Source: Rhodocyclales bacterium (GTDB taxonomy: Bacteria; Pseudomonadota; Gammaproteobacteria; Burkholderiales; Rhodocyclaceae). Taken from it: a DNA stretch of 64,000 nt. The stretch covers positions 1 through 64,000 of the forward strand of contig JACRIX010000066.1 of assembly GCA_016215645.1 (NCBI GenBank), read 5' to 3'. Below the pieces are notes generated by a model. It saw nothing but the letters and a program-made list of their open reading frames with translations, did no database searches and was not told the origin of the DNA. A program made the position numbers and the translations under genes. Every line of letters starts with the position of its first letter. The first letter of the stretch is position 1. This document shows positions 17,025 to 25,769 of this stretch, piece by piece.

Positions 17025-17810
17025 CCCCCCGGCGGCGACGCGCACCACGGCCTCCAGCGCATCGAAGCCGCGAGTGAAGACGGGTTCCATGGCGGCGCCG
17101 ATGTAGGGCAGGCAAAGCAGCAGGACGAGGAAGCCGAGCGCCATGGTGACCGGAAAACCCACGGCGAACAGATTCAAGGCCGGTGCCACGCGCGACAGTA
17201 CGCCCAGCGCGAGGTTGGTCACCAGCAGAGCCGTGATCAACGGCAAGGCCAGCAATACGCCGAGCGAGAACATCATCGAGGCCGCCTTGACCAGGGCCGC
17301 CAGCGATACGGCGTGAAACGGCAGGCTACCGATAGGCAGCACGGTGAAGCTTTCCGCGACCAGGTAGATCGCCAGCAGGTGCCCGTTCATCGCGAGGAAG
17401 AACAGTGCCGTCAGCAGGCCGAGGAACTGGGTCATCACCGGCGTCTGGCCGCCGGCCACCGGATCGAAGAAGGTGGCGAAGGACAGACCCATCTGCAGGC
17501 CGATCAACTCGCCGGCCACGTCGATCGCGGCAAACGCGATGCGCAGCGCAAAGCCCATCATGGTGCCGATCAGCAATTGTTCGGCGATGACGGTGAGGCC
17601 CAGCCAGGACCCGGCAGTGACGGCCGGAGGCGGCGGCAAGGCGGGGGCGAGCGCCATGGCGATGGCCAGGCCGGCAACGAGGCGGAGGCGCGCCGGCATG
17701 GCCGCGTTGTTGAACACGGGGGCGGTGGCCAGCAAGGCCAGAATCCGCGTCAACGGAAAGATGAACAGCGCCAGCCAGGCATCGAGTTGGGCCGAATCGA
17801 TCGCGATCAT
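17022..17810 (-). CDS. fliR: Flagellar type III export protein FliR
   Basis: 262 residues, six or so membrane helices. FliR joins FliP and FliQ in the export-gate complex in the inner membrane. Recognisable segments are LFIFPLTRILALLATAPVFNNAAMPARLRLVAGLAIAMALAPALP and PLLITALLVTNLALGVLSRVAPALNLFAVGFPVTMALGF. Last gene of the minus-strand fliF-fliR run; its stop lies in the inverted repeat. 44 bp separate it from fliQ. Confidence 0.95.
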   Translation of the reverse strand: MIAIDSAQLDAWLALFIFPLTRILALLATAPVFNNAAMPARLRLVAGLAIAMALAPALPPPPAVTAGSWLGLTVIAEQLLIGTMMGFALRIAFAAIDVAGELIGLQMGLSFATFFDPVAGGQTPVMTQFLGLLTALFFLAMNGHLLAIYLVAESFTVLPIGSLPFHAVSLAALVKAASMMFSLGVLLALPLITALLVTNLALGVLSRVAPALNLFAVGFPVTMALGFLVLLLCLPYIGAAMEPVFTRGFDALEAVVRVAAGG

Positions 17811-17854
17811 CGTGTCTGCGCGGACTATGCTGGCCGGCTGCCGGCGGCAACTGC

Positions 17855-18124
17855 CTAGCCGATGATGCCCGGGATCGACTCGTAGAGCCGGCGCATGTAG
17901 TCGGTCATCAGGGTGATCATCCAGGGGCCGGCCAGGATCAGGGTGACGAAGATGGCCACCAGCTTGGGGACGAAGGACAGCGTCGACTCGTTGATCTGCG
18001 TTGCCGCCTGAAAGACGCTGATCACCAGACCGGTCACCAGGGCGGCGAGGAACAGGGGCGCCGAGATCAACAGCGTGAGCTCGACGGCACCGCGGCCGAT
18101 ATCGATGACGGCGGTCGGCGTCAT
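17855..18124 (-). CDS. fliQ: Flagellar type III export protein FliQ
   Basis: 89 residues with two membrane helices, exactly the family size. [69 protein letters not shown] is typical. Export-gate component. ATG overlaps the fliP stop by 4 bp. Confidence 0.96.
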   Translation of the reverse strand: MTPTAVIDIGRGAVELTLLISAPLFLAALVTGLVISVFQAATQINESTLSFVPKLVAIFVTLILAGPWMITLMTDYMRRLYESIPGIIG

Positions 18125-18852
18125 GTGCCGAAACTCAACACCAGCGAGCCGATCAACAGGTTCCAGCCGTCGACCAGCACGAACAGCATGATCTTGAAGG
18201 GCAGGGCGACGATCACCGGAGACATCATCATCATGCCCATCGACATCAGCACCGACGCCACCACCATGTCGATGATCAGGAAGGGTATGAAGACGATGAA
18301 ACCGATCTGGAACGCGGTCTTCAGTTCCGACGTAACGAACGCGGGAATCAGCACCCGCATCGGGATGTCATCCACCCTGGCGGGCTTGGGCTGTCTGGCC
18401 ACCTTGGTGAAGGTGGCGAGGTCGGCGTCGCGCACCTGCCTGAGCATGAAGGCGCGCAGCGGCACGGCACCGGTTTCAAGGGCCTGCTGGAAACTGATCC
18501 GATTCTCCGTAAGCGGCACATAGGCCTCGGCATAAATGCGGTCGCCGACCGGGGCCATGATGAAGAAGGTCAGGAACAGGGCGAGACCGACCAGAACCTG
18601 ATTCGGCGGCGACGTCTGGGTGCCCAGCGCGTGACGCAACAAGGAAAAGACGATGATGATGCGCGTGAAACTGGTCATCATCAGCACCAGGGCCGGCAGG
18701 AAAGTCAGGCTGGTCAGCAGCAGCAGGGTCTGGATCGACAGCGACCACTGGGTGCCGCCACCCGCCGCCGGCGTGCTGGTGATTGCCGGCATGGCCTGGG
18801 CCAGGGCCAGACCCGGGAGCAGGAGCAGCGATGCGAGCAGCCAGCGAACCAT
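18121..18852 (-). CDS. fliP: Flagellar type III export protein FliP
   Basis: 243 residues from ATG 18852. The open frame continues far upstream but over fliO and fliN in another frame, so this start is used; it gives a signal peptide (about 1-20, [12 protein letters not shown]), as usual for FliP. Core export-gate protein with [43 protein letters not shown] and the C-terminal [32 protein letters not shown]. It sits 2 bp from fliO and overlaps fliQ by 4 bp. Confidence 0.95.
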   Translation of the reverse strand: MVRWLLASLLLLPGLALAQAMPAITSTPAAGGGTQWSLSIQTLLLLTSLTFLPALVLMMTSFTRIIIVFSLLRHALGTQTSPPNQVLVGLALFLTFFIMAPVGDRIYAEAYVPLTENRISFQQALETGAVPLRAFMLRQVRDADLATFTKVARQPKPARVDDIPMRVLIPAFVTSELKTAFQIGFIVFIPFLIIDMVVASVLMSMGMMMMSPVIVALPFKIMLFVLVDGWNLLIGSLVLSFGT

Positions 18853-18854
18853 GA

Positions 18855-19268
18855 TCAGCGGCGCGGCATGATGCGTTGCAGCCAGTCGGCGGCGGCTGGC
18901 GAGGCGGCCGGCGGAGTTTCCGCAACCGCCTGCCGGGGAATTTCGGCAAGCGCGGAAACCCGTCCGGGCGCGACGCCGAGAACCAGCCAGGTGCTGCCGA
19001 CTTCGACAATGACCACGCGTTCGCGTCCGCCGACGGCGGTTGCCGCGACCACGCGCATCATGCCGCTGGCGGGTCCGCGCACTGCGGTGAGTCGTTTCAG
19101 GAGCCAGAGACTGCCGACCAGCAGGGCCAGGACGCCTGCCAGTCCCAGCAGCATCTGGCCGAGCCCCGAGCCCAGCGACGGCTGGGCAGCCGTTTGCGCG
19201 GCGGTCTGCGCCCAGGCACCGGTGGCGGCCAGGGCCAGGATCAGGGCGGGTAGGACGAACTTGCGCAT
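18855..19268 (-). CDS. fliO: Flagellar biosynthesis protein FliO
   Basis: 137 residues. Signal-like N-terminus ([14 protein letters not shown]), one membrane helix ([25 protein letters not shown], about 39-63) and the cytoplasmic FliO domain ([40 protein letters not shown]). FliO assists assembly of the FliP ring and is poorly conserved; order and topology support the call. It is preceded by a 111-bp gap after fliN. Confidence 0.88.
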   Translation of the reverse strand: MRKFVLPALILALAATGAWAQTAAQTAAQPSLGSGLGQMLLGLAGVLALLVGSLWLLKRLTAVRGPASGMMRVVAATAVGGRERVVIVEVGSTWLVLGVAPGRVSALAEIPRQAVAETPPAASPAAADWLQRIMPRR

Positions 19269-19287
19269 GCGTTCCTGTCAGGGCACC

Positions 19288-19352
19288 CGTCGCGAAAGCG
19301 ACGCTGGAATGATGTCGGCGAGGATACGTCGCGGGCGGCTGCGAGCAGCCGC
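19288..19352. other. Two stem-loops in the fliN-fliO gap
   Basis: CGTCGC-GAAA-GCGACG (19288-19303) and GCGGCTGC-GA-GCAGCCGC (19335-19352) are perfect stems. The 111-bp gap is long for this otherwise tight operon. Neither stem is followed by a T-run on the minus strand. They may be RNA-processing or attenuating structures. Confidence 0.4.
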
Positions 19353-19366
19353 AAAGCAAAGGGGCG

Positions 19367-19380
19367 AAGCGCCGACTTAT
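19367..19380 (+). repeat. Dispersed repeat, copy 5 (core only)
   Basis: AAGCGCCGACTTAT in the fliN-fliO gap shares only the 10-base core with the other copies and lacks the 5' half. The weakest member. Confidence 0.4.
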
Positions 19381-19793
19381 CAGCGATTCAGCTTGCGGAT
19401 GCGCTCTTGCGGCGTAATGATGTCGGTCAGGCGGATGCCGAACTTTTCGTTCACCACCACCACCTCGCCCTGGGCGATCAAGGTACCGTTGATCAGGACA
19501 TCCATGGGTTCGCCGGCAAGACCTTCGAGTTCGACCACGGAACCGTGGGCCAGTTGCAGCAGGTTGCGGATCGAGATCTTGGTGCGGCCGAGTTCCACGG
19601 TGAGCGATACCGGGATGTCCATGATCATGTCGAAGCCGCGTGGCGCGGCGCCCGGCGCGGCACCTTCGGAAAACTGCTCGAAAATCTGCGCCGGCTGCGG
19701 CGCGGCGGCTTGCGCGGCAGTCGCGGTCTGTTCGTTCATCGCCGCGGCCCAATCGTCTTCCGATACCTGTGGTTCGTCGGTGGTTTGGCTCAT
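19380..19793 (-). CDS. fliN: Flagellar motor switch protein FliN
   Basis: 137 residues. Cytoplasmic C-ring subunit. A variable N-terminal tail is followed by the SpoA/FliN core ([76 protein letters not shown], about 55-130). 51 bp after fliM. Confidence 0.96.
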   Translation of the reverse strand: MSQTTDEPQVSEDDWAAAMNEQTATAAQAAAPQPAQIFEQFSEGAAPGAAPRGFDMIMDIPVSLTVELGRTKISIRNLLQLAHGSVVELEGLAGEPMDVLINGTLIAQGEVVVVNEKFGIRLTDIITPQERIRKLNR

Positions 19794-19844
19794 ATCATGC
19801 TCCGGGCATCAGGTAGGCAAATGGGATAGTCGGAAATCATGGAA

Positions 19845-20822
19845 TCAGGCGTCCTCTTCGGCAAGGAAGCGCTGGACCTTCAAGGCGTATTGTCCGTTCT
19901 GGATGCCGTAGCGGGATTCCATGATCGGAACGCCATCGACAGTCGCCTGGACGGTGTCGCCGATCTCGATCGGGATCACGTCCCCGACCTTGAGGTCGAC
20001 CACCTTGTCGAGGGTGATGCTGGTAGCACCCAGGGTGGCGACCACCTCGACTTCTGCCGTCTGCAACTGGCGGGTGAGCATGCTGGTCCAGCGGTTGTCC
20101 GATGAGGCCTGCTCGCTGTGCATCGCGCTGTGCAGCAGGTCGCGGATCGGTTCGATCATGGAGTAGGGCAGGCAGATGTGCAACTCGGACGAATTGCCCG
20201 AGAACTCGAGCGTGAAGCTGATGGCAATGACGACTTCGGATGGGGTGGCAATGTTGGCGAACTGGGTGTTCATCTCCGAGCGCACGTATTCGAAGTTCAG
20301 CGGGTATACCGGTCGCCAGGCGCGCTGGTATTCCTCGAAAATCACGCCGAGCAGACCGCGGATGATGCGCTGCTCGGTGGCGGTGAAGTCGCGGCCCTCG
20401 ACGCGGGTATGGAAGCGACCGTCGCCGCCGAACATGTTGTCCACCACCAGGAACACCAAACTCGGGTCGAGCACGATGAGCCCGGTGCCGCGCAGGGGTT
20501 TGGCCTGGATCAGGTTGAGGTTGGTGGGGACCACCAGATTGCGGATGAATTCGCTGTACTTCTGCACCTTTACCGGTGCCACCGAGACTTCGACGCCCTT
20601 GTGCATGTAGTTGAACAGGCCGATGCGCAGATAACGGGCAAAGCGCTCGTTGATCAGCTCCATCGTCGGCATGCGCCCGCGGACGATGCGTTCCTGCCGG
20701 CCCAGATCGTAGGGTTTGACCGATCCGGAATCGCTGGTTTCGGCGGGCGCCTCGTCGGCCTCGCCGGAAACCCCCTTCAGCAGTGCGTCGACTTCTTCCT
20801 GGGAAAGAAAATCCTGGGCCAT
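19845..20822 (-). CDS. fliM: Flagellar motor switch protein FliM
   Basis: 325 residues from ATG 20822. The N-terminal MAQDFLSQEEVDALLKGV is the conserved CheY-P binding segment, which settles the start. The middle domain (GRMPTMELINERFARYLRIGLFNYMHKGVEVS) and C-terminal FliN-like domain follow. It receives CheY-P to switch motor rotation. Start lies 28 bp after the fliL stop. Confidence 0.97.
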   Translation of the reverse strand: MAQDFLSQEEVDALLKGVSGEADEAPAETSDSGSVKPYDLGRQERIVRGRMPTMELINERFARYLRIGLFNYMHKGVEVSVAPVKVQKYSEFIRNLVVPTNLNLIQAKPLRGTGLIVLDPSLVFLVVDNMFGGDGRFHTRVEGRDFTATEQRIIRGLLGVIFEEYQRAWRPVYPLNFEYVRSEMNTQFANIATPSEVVIAISFTLEFSGNSSELHICLPYSMIEPIRDLLHSAMHSEQASSDNRWTSMLTRQLQTAEVEVVATLGATSITLDKVVDLKVGDVIPIEIGDTVQATVDGVPIMESRYGIQNGQYALKVQRFLAEEDA

Positions 20823-20850
20823 GGAAATCCACGCCCTGCGAGGGCGGGAG

Positions 20851-21483
20851 TTACTGAACGATGAAGCTTGAGAATAGCACGGATTGGACGACGGCTGAGG
20901 GGTCGGCAAGCTCCGCAGGCTCGGGCTTTTCGGGCGTTTTGGGGGGCGTTCCGTCGGCCGGCTTCTCGGCGATTTTTTCCACCGGTTTTTCGACTGCCTT
21001 TTCCTTGCTTGCGGTTGCCGGCGATACCACCTTGTTGACCGTGTCGCGAATTTCGTTGGCCAGTCGCTGCACGCCATCCGAAGACGACAGCATCGACGCC
21101 TTGCGCCCCATCAACATCAGCGTGATCCTGTGCTTCAGCTCCGGCTCGTTCTGCTTGATGACATCTGCGCCAGCCGCGTCGAGCAGTTTCAATTGCACTT
21201 CGGTCTGCAGATAGGCGTCCTGCTGCTCGGTCGCGAGCTTCACGGTGAAGGGTTTGTCGAACTTGTAGAACACCGGCGCCGCCGCCGGATCGACTTTCTT
21301 CTTTGCCGGTGCCGCGGCTTCGGCGCCCTCGGCCTGGGGTGGTTTCTTCAGCAGGAAAAATGCCGCGGCACCGCCGCCGGCGAGCAGCAGAACGCCGATG
21401 ACGGCGAACAGGATCCACTTGCTCCTGGATTTCTTGGGTGGGGCGACTACCGCGTCGGCTTCGGTTTTCTTGGCATCTGCCAT
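20851..21483 (-). CDS. fliL: Flagellar basal body-associated protein FliL
   Basis: 210 residues, longer than the usual 150-180. Membrane helix about 24-47 (WILFAVIGVLLLAGGGAAAFFLL), periplasmic FliL domain (FYKFDKPFTVKLATEQQDAYLQTEVQLKLLDAAGADVIKQNEPELKHRITLMLMGRKASML), then an unusual Lys/Pro/Glu-rich insertion (about 155-196, with EKPVEK repeats) before the conserved end VQSVLFSSFIVQ. FliL surrounds the stator units and supports torque. The insertion is discussed in the findings. Confidence 0.93.
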   Translation of the reverse strand: MADAKKTEADAVVAPPKKSRSKWILFAVIGVLLLAGGGAAAFFLLKKPPQAEGAEAAAPAKKKVDPAAAPVFYKFDKPFTVKLATEQQDAYLQTEVQLKLLDAAGADVIKQNEPELKHRITLMLMGRKASMLSSSDGVQRLANEIRDTVNKVVSPATASKEKAVEKPVEKIAEKPADGTPPKTPEKPEPAELADPSAVVQSVLFSSFIVQ

Positions 21484-21582
21484 GACGTTCTCCGGGTTTC
21501 GTTCATGCCGCCGCCACGGGGCGGTCGATCAGGACGGCGTGCGAGCGTGTGGGTAAGGATTGTGCTGACATGGCCGCGTCGC

Positions 21583-22878
21583 TCAAGCGAAGACATCGAC
21601 CATGCCGCGACTGCGCGATGGCTGCCAGGCGGTTCCCGAGCCCGGCGGCAGGCCAGGGGCCGCACTCGACTCCCGGCGTGATCCATTGCCCTGGCGCGCA
21701 TCGCCCTCCGGCTTCATGAACGGCGCGTCACGGCTGGAGTCGCGCCCGACGTGGGTTTGCCCGAGGTTGATGCCGGACTCCGCCAGTGATTCGCGCAGGC
21801 GGACCAGGGACTCTTCAATGGCCTCGCGCACCGCCTGATGGGGCGAGGCAAAGCTGGCATTGACCTCGTCGCCCTGGACCACCAGGGTGACTTCGATGCG
21901 ACCGAGATCCGGCGGATTGAGCACCAGATCGGCCTGCTGGCGGGTATGGGTGACCATCCAGCCGAGCTTCTGGTCGACTTCCTGCGCCCAACCGGTTTGG
22001 GCGAACGGGGTTGCCACGCGAAGCTGTACCGGCACGGCGCTGTTCTGTTGGGACGGCGCCTGGAACGGCACCTGGAACGGCACCTGTGGCGGTGTCGCCT
22101 GGGGCGCGATGTTTCCGGCATGGTCTGGCAGCCGATCCGACCGGGGGCGAAACTCGACGGTGGCATCCGGCATGTCGCCTGCTTCGGCAGAAATTGCCGT
22201 GCTGGCGGCAAACTGTGCCTGCTTGGTCGGTGCATGACCAACGACTTCCGTCAAGGTGGGCATGGGGCGGTCGGTGCTCGGGGCGGGCGTCGGCAAACGG
22301 TGTTCCTGGGCCTTGGCTGCTGCAAGAGTCGGCGCTGGCGGTACGGCGCCGGCGACAGCCAAAGGGCCTGGCGATGCCGGTCGACTGATGGTTGAGGCGG
22401 ACAGCGCCAGCGGGATTGCCGGCGCCGCCAGTAGCGGTGCATCCGCCAGCGGAGCGCCGGCCGGAGGCAGCGCAGGCAAGGCTTGTCCCGCGGCTTCCGC
22501 GGGTACACCACGGCCTTCCGCCACGGCGGACACTGCCGGCAGGGTGGCTTGCACGGCAGCAGGGTCGTCGCGCGTGAGTTGGGCAAGAAGGTGTGGCGTC
22601 GAGGGATTCTCGGACGGCAGCGGAATGCCGGTCATGACGGCCAGGAAGGAGAAGTCTTCCTGGGCGACTTGCGGCCGCGTGTCGTCGGCGGTTTCGTCGG
22701 TTGCCGACGCGGACGTGGGCGTCGCTTTCGATTTCAGTACCTCGGCAAAGCTGCGTGGCGAGCTGTCGCCGTCGGCTTTGATGCCGGTCGCTTCCGGCAC
22801 GGCCCGGCCTTCGTCGCCACGACTTGCGGTCGGCGCCGGAGTTACGGTCAGCTGGGGGATGGTGATTGCTTCGGACAT
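21583..22878 (-). CDS. fliK: Flagellar hook-length control protein FliK
   Basis: 431 residues. Long Pro/Ala-rich N-terminal ruler region, then the C-terminal Flg_hook domain (about 280-380; GWAQEVDQKLGWMVTHTRQQADLVLNPPDLGRIEVTLVVQGDEVNASFASPHQAVREAIEESLVRLRESLAESGI). FliK measures hook length and switches export specificity. The ruler contains a 12-bp tandem repeat (22049-22084). Between fliJ and fliL. Confidence 0.93.
   Translation of the reverse strand: MSEAITIPQLTVTPAPTASRGDEGRAVPEATGIKADGDSSPRSFAEVLKSKATPTSASATDETADDTRPQVAQEDFSFLAVMTGIPLPSENPSTPHLLAQLTRDDPAAVQATLPAVSAVAEGRGVPAEAAGQALPALPPAGAPLADAPLLAAPAIPLALSASTISRPASPGPLAVAGAVPPAPTLAAAKAQEHRLPTPAPSTDRPMPTLTEVVGHAPTKQAQFAASTAISAEAGDMPDATVEFRPRSDRLPDHAGNIAPQATPPQVPFQVPFQAPSQQNSAVPVQLRVATPFAQTGWAQEVDQKLGWMVTHTRQQADLVLNPPDLGRIEVTLVVQGDEVNASFASPHQAVREAIEESLVRLRESLAESGINLGQTHVGRDSSRDAPFMKPEGDARQGNGSRRESSAAPGLPPGSGTAWQPSRSRGMVDVFA
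22049..22084 (+). repeat. 12-bp tandem repeat in the fliK ruler region
   Basis: TGGGACGGCGCC, TGGAACGGCACC, TGGAACGGCACC: two identical units and one with two changes, in frame, encoding VPFQ VPFQ APSQ on the minus strand. Confidence 0.75.
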
Positions 22879-22937
22879 TCGATTCTCCTTGCGGCGGGGC
22901 CTGCGTGCCCAAGCTATTGCAAGGCCTGTGCCAAGGG

Positions 22938-23438
22938 TCAGAGGGTCAAGCCGGACTTGGTCTTGTCGGCCATCAGGGCGGCCAGCAAGTCGGCTTGCGC
23001 ATCCTTGTTGGCGTGGCTGCGGGCGCCATGCTCGTCATTGATCTTTTGCTCTGCCCTGTTTTCCTGGCTGGCGATCATGGCGCGATGGCGATCGGCCAGT
23101 GTGTCGAAGGCGCGAACGCGACCCTGTTTGCCTACCCAGTTCTGCTTGCCGGCCAGGGTGCGTTGCTGGGTGAGCGCCACCGCTTGCGCCGCGGGCACGA
23201 TGGCGTCGTCGATGCGGGCCAGGAAGCTGCTGAAGTTGGCCCATTCGGCGGGACCCAGGCCGCGTTCGGCGGCGGCGCGGAACTGGGCCTGATATTCGTC
23301 GCGATACTGCGTCAATATCTCCAGACGGCGCGATGCTTCCTGCTCGCCGGCAATCAGTTGGCCGAGTTCGCGCGTGGCTTCGTCCAGGCGCAGCTTGGAG
23401 AGATCGAGCAGGGGCTGGAGGTGGAAGGGGGGCGACAT
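22938..23438 (-). CDS. fliJ: Flagellar export protein FliJ
   Basis: 166 residues, largely coiled coil, slightly longer than the usual 145-150. FliJ is the stalk of the export ATPase linking FliI to FlhA. The segment FHLQPLLDLSKLRLDEATRELGQLIAGEQEASRRLEIL and the pattern of heptads fit. Sequence conservation in this family is low; the place directly after fliI is decisive. Confidence 0.88.
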   Translation of the reverse strand: MSPPFHLQPLLDLSKLRLDEATRELGQLIAGEQEASRRLEILTQYRDEYQAQFRAAAERGLGPAEWANFSSFLARIDDAIVPAAQAVALTQQRTLAGKQNWVGKQGRVRAFDTLADRHRAMIASQENRAEQKINDEHGARSHANKDAQADLLAALMADKTKSGLTL

Positions 23439-23462
23439 GACGCGTTCTTTCGTGATCGGTTC

Positions 23463-24854
23463 TTACGAAGCAAAAAGCGCGCGCAACTGGTCACGCGACG
23501 CGCCGCTGTTGGCGCGCTGCGCAATCGGCTGCTGCAAAAATGACTCCAGCCGGGGAAAGATGGCTATCGCCCGGTCCAGCAGTTGATCCGAGCCCGGCGC
23601 ATAGGCACCCACGGCGATCAGGTCGCGGGCGCGCTGGTAGCGTGTGTACAACTGCTTGAACTGGCGTGCCGATTCGAATTGTTCGGGTTCGATCAACTGG
23701 TTCATGGCGCGCGAAATCGACTGCTCGATGTCGATGGCCGGATAGTGTCCGGCGTCGGAAAGTTGCCGGCTCAGCACGATGTGACCGTCAAGGATGGCGC
23801 GGGCGGCATCGGCGATCGGATCCTGCGGATCGTCGCCCTCGGTCAGCACCGTATAGAAAGCGGTGATCGAGCCACCACCGGCCGGGCCGTTGCCGGCGCG
23901 TTCCACCAGCTGTGGCAGGCGCGCAAAGACGGACGGCGGGTAGCCGCGGGTGACCGGCGGCTCGCCGATGGCCAGGGCAATCTCGCGCTGGGCCATGGCG
24001 TAGCGGGTCAGGGAATCCATGATCAGCAGCACGTGGTGGCCCTGGTCGCGGAAATGCTCGGCGATTGCGGTGGCATACGAGGCGCCTTGCAGGCGCAGCA
24101 AGGGGCTGACGTCGGCCGGCGCGGCAACGACCACCGAGCGTGCGCGTCCGTCTTCGCCGAGGTTCTGATCGAGGAACTCCTGAACTTCGCGACCGCGCTC
24201 GCCGATCAGACCGACCACGATGCGATCGGCCTGGGTGTAGCGGGCCATCATGCCCAGCAATACGCTTTTGCCCACCCCGGAGCCGGCGAACAGGCCGAGG
24301 CGCTGGCCACGCCCCACGGTGAGCAGGCCGTTGATGGCGCGGATGCCGACATCCATGTCATGACGGATGGGTTCGCGCTGCAAGGGGTTCATCGGCCGGC
24401 TGGACAAGGAGCGGCGCTGGTCCGTGCGCAAGGATCCGAGGTCGTCCAGCGGCTTGCCGCCGCCGTCGACCACGCGGCCGAGCAGTTCGTCGCCGACCGG
24501 CAGGTGCTTGGTTCGGTCCGCGGCGCGACGGCGCACGGGGCGGGGCTGGCCCATCACCGGGGCCGGGGTCTTGATTTCCTGCGGCAGGACCAGCGCGCCG
24601 GGTGCCAGGCCATAGACGTCTTCGGCGGGCATCATGAACAGGCGGTCGCCGGCAAAGCCGACAACCTCGGCTTCGACCATGCCTTCTCCCGGCAACTGGA
24701 TCCGCGCCGAGGCGCCGAGCGGCAGCTTGAGTCCGGAGGCTTCCATGACCAGGCCATTGATGCGGGTCAGGCGGCCGGTGATCTGGCAGGTCTGGACGCC
24801 GGAGACATGGACCTGGCACTGTTCGAGATACCGGGCCAGCGCCTGGGTGTTCAC
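23463..24854 (-). CDS. fliI: Flagellum-specific ATP synthase FliI
   Basis: 463 residues from a GTG at 24854 that overlaps the fliH stop (GTGA); an ATG 14 codons upstream would overlap fliH more and adds non-homologous sequence. Export ATPase. Walker [14 protein letters not shown] (about 165-177), [13 protein letters not shown], Walker [49 protein letters not shown] are all intact. Hexameric cytoplasmic ATPase working with FliH and FliJ. Confidence 0.96.
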   Translation of the reverse strand: MNTQALARYLEQCQVHVSGVQTCQITGRLTRINGLVMEASGLKLPLGASARIQLPGEGMVEAEVVGFAGDRLFMMPAEDVYGLAPGALVLPQEIKTPAPVMGQPRPVRRRAADRTKHLPVGDELLGRVVDGGGKPLDDLGSLRTDQRRSLSSRPMNPLQREPIRHDMDVGIRAINGLLTVGRGQRLGLFAGSGVGKSVLLGMMARYTQADRIVVGLIGERGREVQEFLDQNLGEDGRARSVVVAAPADVSPLLRLQGASYATAIAEHFRDQGHHVLLIMDSLTRYAMAQREIALAIGEPPVTRGYPPSVFARLPQLVERAGNGPAGGGSITAFYTVLTEGDDPQDPIADAARAILDGHIVLSRQLSDAGHYPAIDIEQSISRAMNQLIEPEQFESARQFKQLYTRYQRARDLIAVGAYAPGSDQLLDRAIAIFPRLESFLQQPIAQRANSGASRDQLRALFAS

Positions 24855-25540
24855 GTCGCGCTCCTGGCGACGGGCTCCGGTTCGACGGATTCCCAAACGC
24901 GCTGCCAGCGGGTTTCCAGCCGTGCATCGATCTGGGTGCCACCGGCTTCGACCAGCACGTCGCCGCGCGAAAGCTGCGGGTTCTCATGGATGCGATGGCC
25001 GGCGCGGGCCAGCGCATCGCCGCTCTGGGTGCGAATCAGTTCGGCGTCTTCGCTGTTGAGATGGATCACCGAGTGCTGCGCCGGCAGTTGTGCCAGCGCC
25101 TCGCGGATGCTGGCGAGCACCACCTCGGGCTGGGCCTCCAGCGTATCGCCGACGATGCGGCGGGCGATACCCAGCGCCAGGTTCAGCAGTTCCTGCGCGA
25201 CATCCTTTTCGAGTTGGGCGACGCCTTGATCAAAGCGCGCGATCGCACTGCCCAGTTGCATCGCCAGGGCGCGTCCCTCGGCCTGGGCGGCCTCGCGACC
25301 GGCGTCGAGTCCGTCATGGCGGCCGCTGTCGAATCCGGCGCGGTAGGCTTCGGTGTGCACAGCCTCGCGCAGGGCTTCGATACCGGCGCGATCCGCCACC
25401 GGGTTCGCTGCGGCATCGACGCGGGCGCTGACCGTGGTCGCGGCCTTGGTCGAGGCGTCATTGAAGCGATTGGGTTCCCAGCGTTCCCAGGCATGTCCGG
25501 CGGGTGTTTGATCAGCTGACAAAATCGTTTCGGCCCCCAT
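24851..25540 (-). CDS. fliH: Flagellar assembly protein FliH
   Basis: 229 residues from ATG 25540. Regulator of FliI ATPase. The Ala/Gly/Glu-rich middle ([70 protein letters not shown]) is typical FliH/YscL. It is separated from fliG by 229 bp, which is unusual because fliF-fliG-fliH are normally contiguous. Confidence 0.92.
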   Translation of the reverse strand: MGAETILSADQTPAGHAWERWEPNRFNDASTKAATTVSARVDAAANPVADRAGIEALREAVHTEAYRAGFDSGRHDGLDAGREAAQAEGRALAMQLGSAIARFDQGVAQLEKDVAQELLNLALGIARRIVGDTLEAQPEVVLASIREALAQLPAQHSVIHLNSEDAELIRTQSGDALARAGHRIHENPQLSRGDVLVEAGGTQIDARLETRWQRVWESVEPEPVARSAT

Positions 25541-25602
25541 TTTTGGTGTGTCACGCGACTCTGAATTCGCCTTGCGGCAGCGTCGCGACGGCACGCATAC
25601 CG

Positions 25603-25619
25603 TGGGAAGAATCTTCCCA
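25603..25619. promoter_or_regulatory. Palindrome TGGGAAGA-A-TCTTCCCA upstream of fliH
   Basis: Perfect 8-bp arms around one base, 63 bp upstream of the fliH start in the fliG-fliH gap. Possible operator; the binding protein is unknown. Confidence 0.45.
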
Positions 25620-25633
25620 AAGCGACGGGGTTT

Positions 25634-25677
25634 TGTTTATCCGTGAATTACGCGACAAACTGCGGTCACTACGGAGG
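25634..25677 (+). repeat. 44-bp intergenic repeat, copy A (fliG-fliH gap)
   Basis: Reads TGTTTATCCGTGAATTACGC, then GACAAACTGCGGTCACTACG, then GAGG. It matches copy B at 38 of 44 and copy C at 36 of 44 positions. Confidence 0.7.
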
Positions 25678-25691
25678 CCGCACCAGGCTTG

Positions 25692-25721
25692 CCGCCCAAG
25701 GGGCATTCGCTTGGCTGGCGG
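25692..25721 (-). terminator. Possible stem-loop after fliG
   Basis: On the minus strand CCGCC..CCAAG and CTTGG..GCGG can pair around a 9-base loop, about 50 bp after the fliG stop. There is no T-run. It could reduce read-through from fliFG into fliHIJ. Confidence 0.35.
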
Positions 25722-25769
25722 GCCTAGGGTGCTGGCAACGTGAGCGGGCGAACGGCCCCGTTTGCCGCT

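Noticed and set aside
18853-19752. Upstream extension of the fliP frame
   Set aside because: It overlaps fliO and fliN out of frame, and the Met at 18852 gives the expected FliP signal peptide.
22185-22199. Further FlrC-box-like site CGGCAG-AAA-TTGCCG inside fliK
   Set aside because: One arm deviates, and there is no sigma-54 promoter nearby; probably chance in GC-rich coding sequence.
25634-25760. Cyclic-di-GMP riboswitch (GEMM) in the fliG-fliH gap
   Set aside because: The conserved GEMM elements (ACGC..GGCAAACC and a GNRA-receptor helix) were not found, and the repeat orientation opposes the downstream gene.
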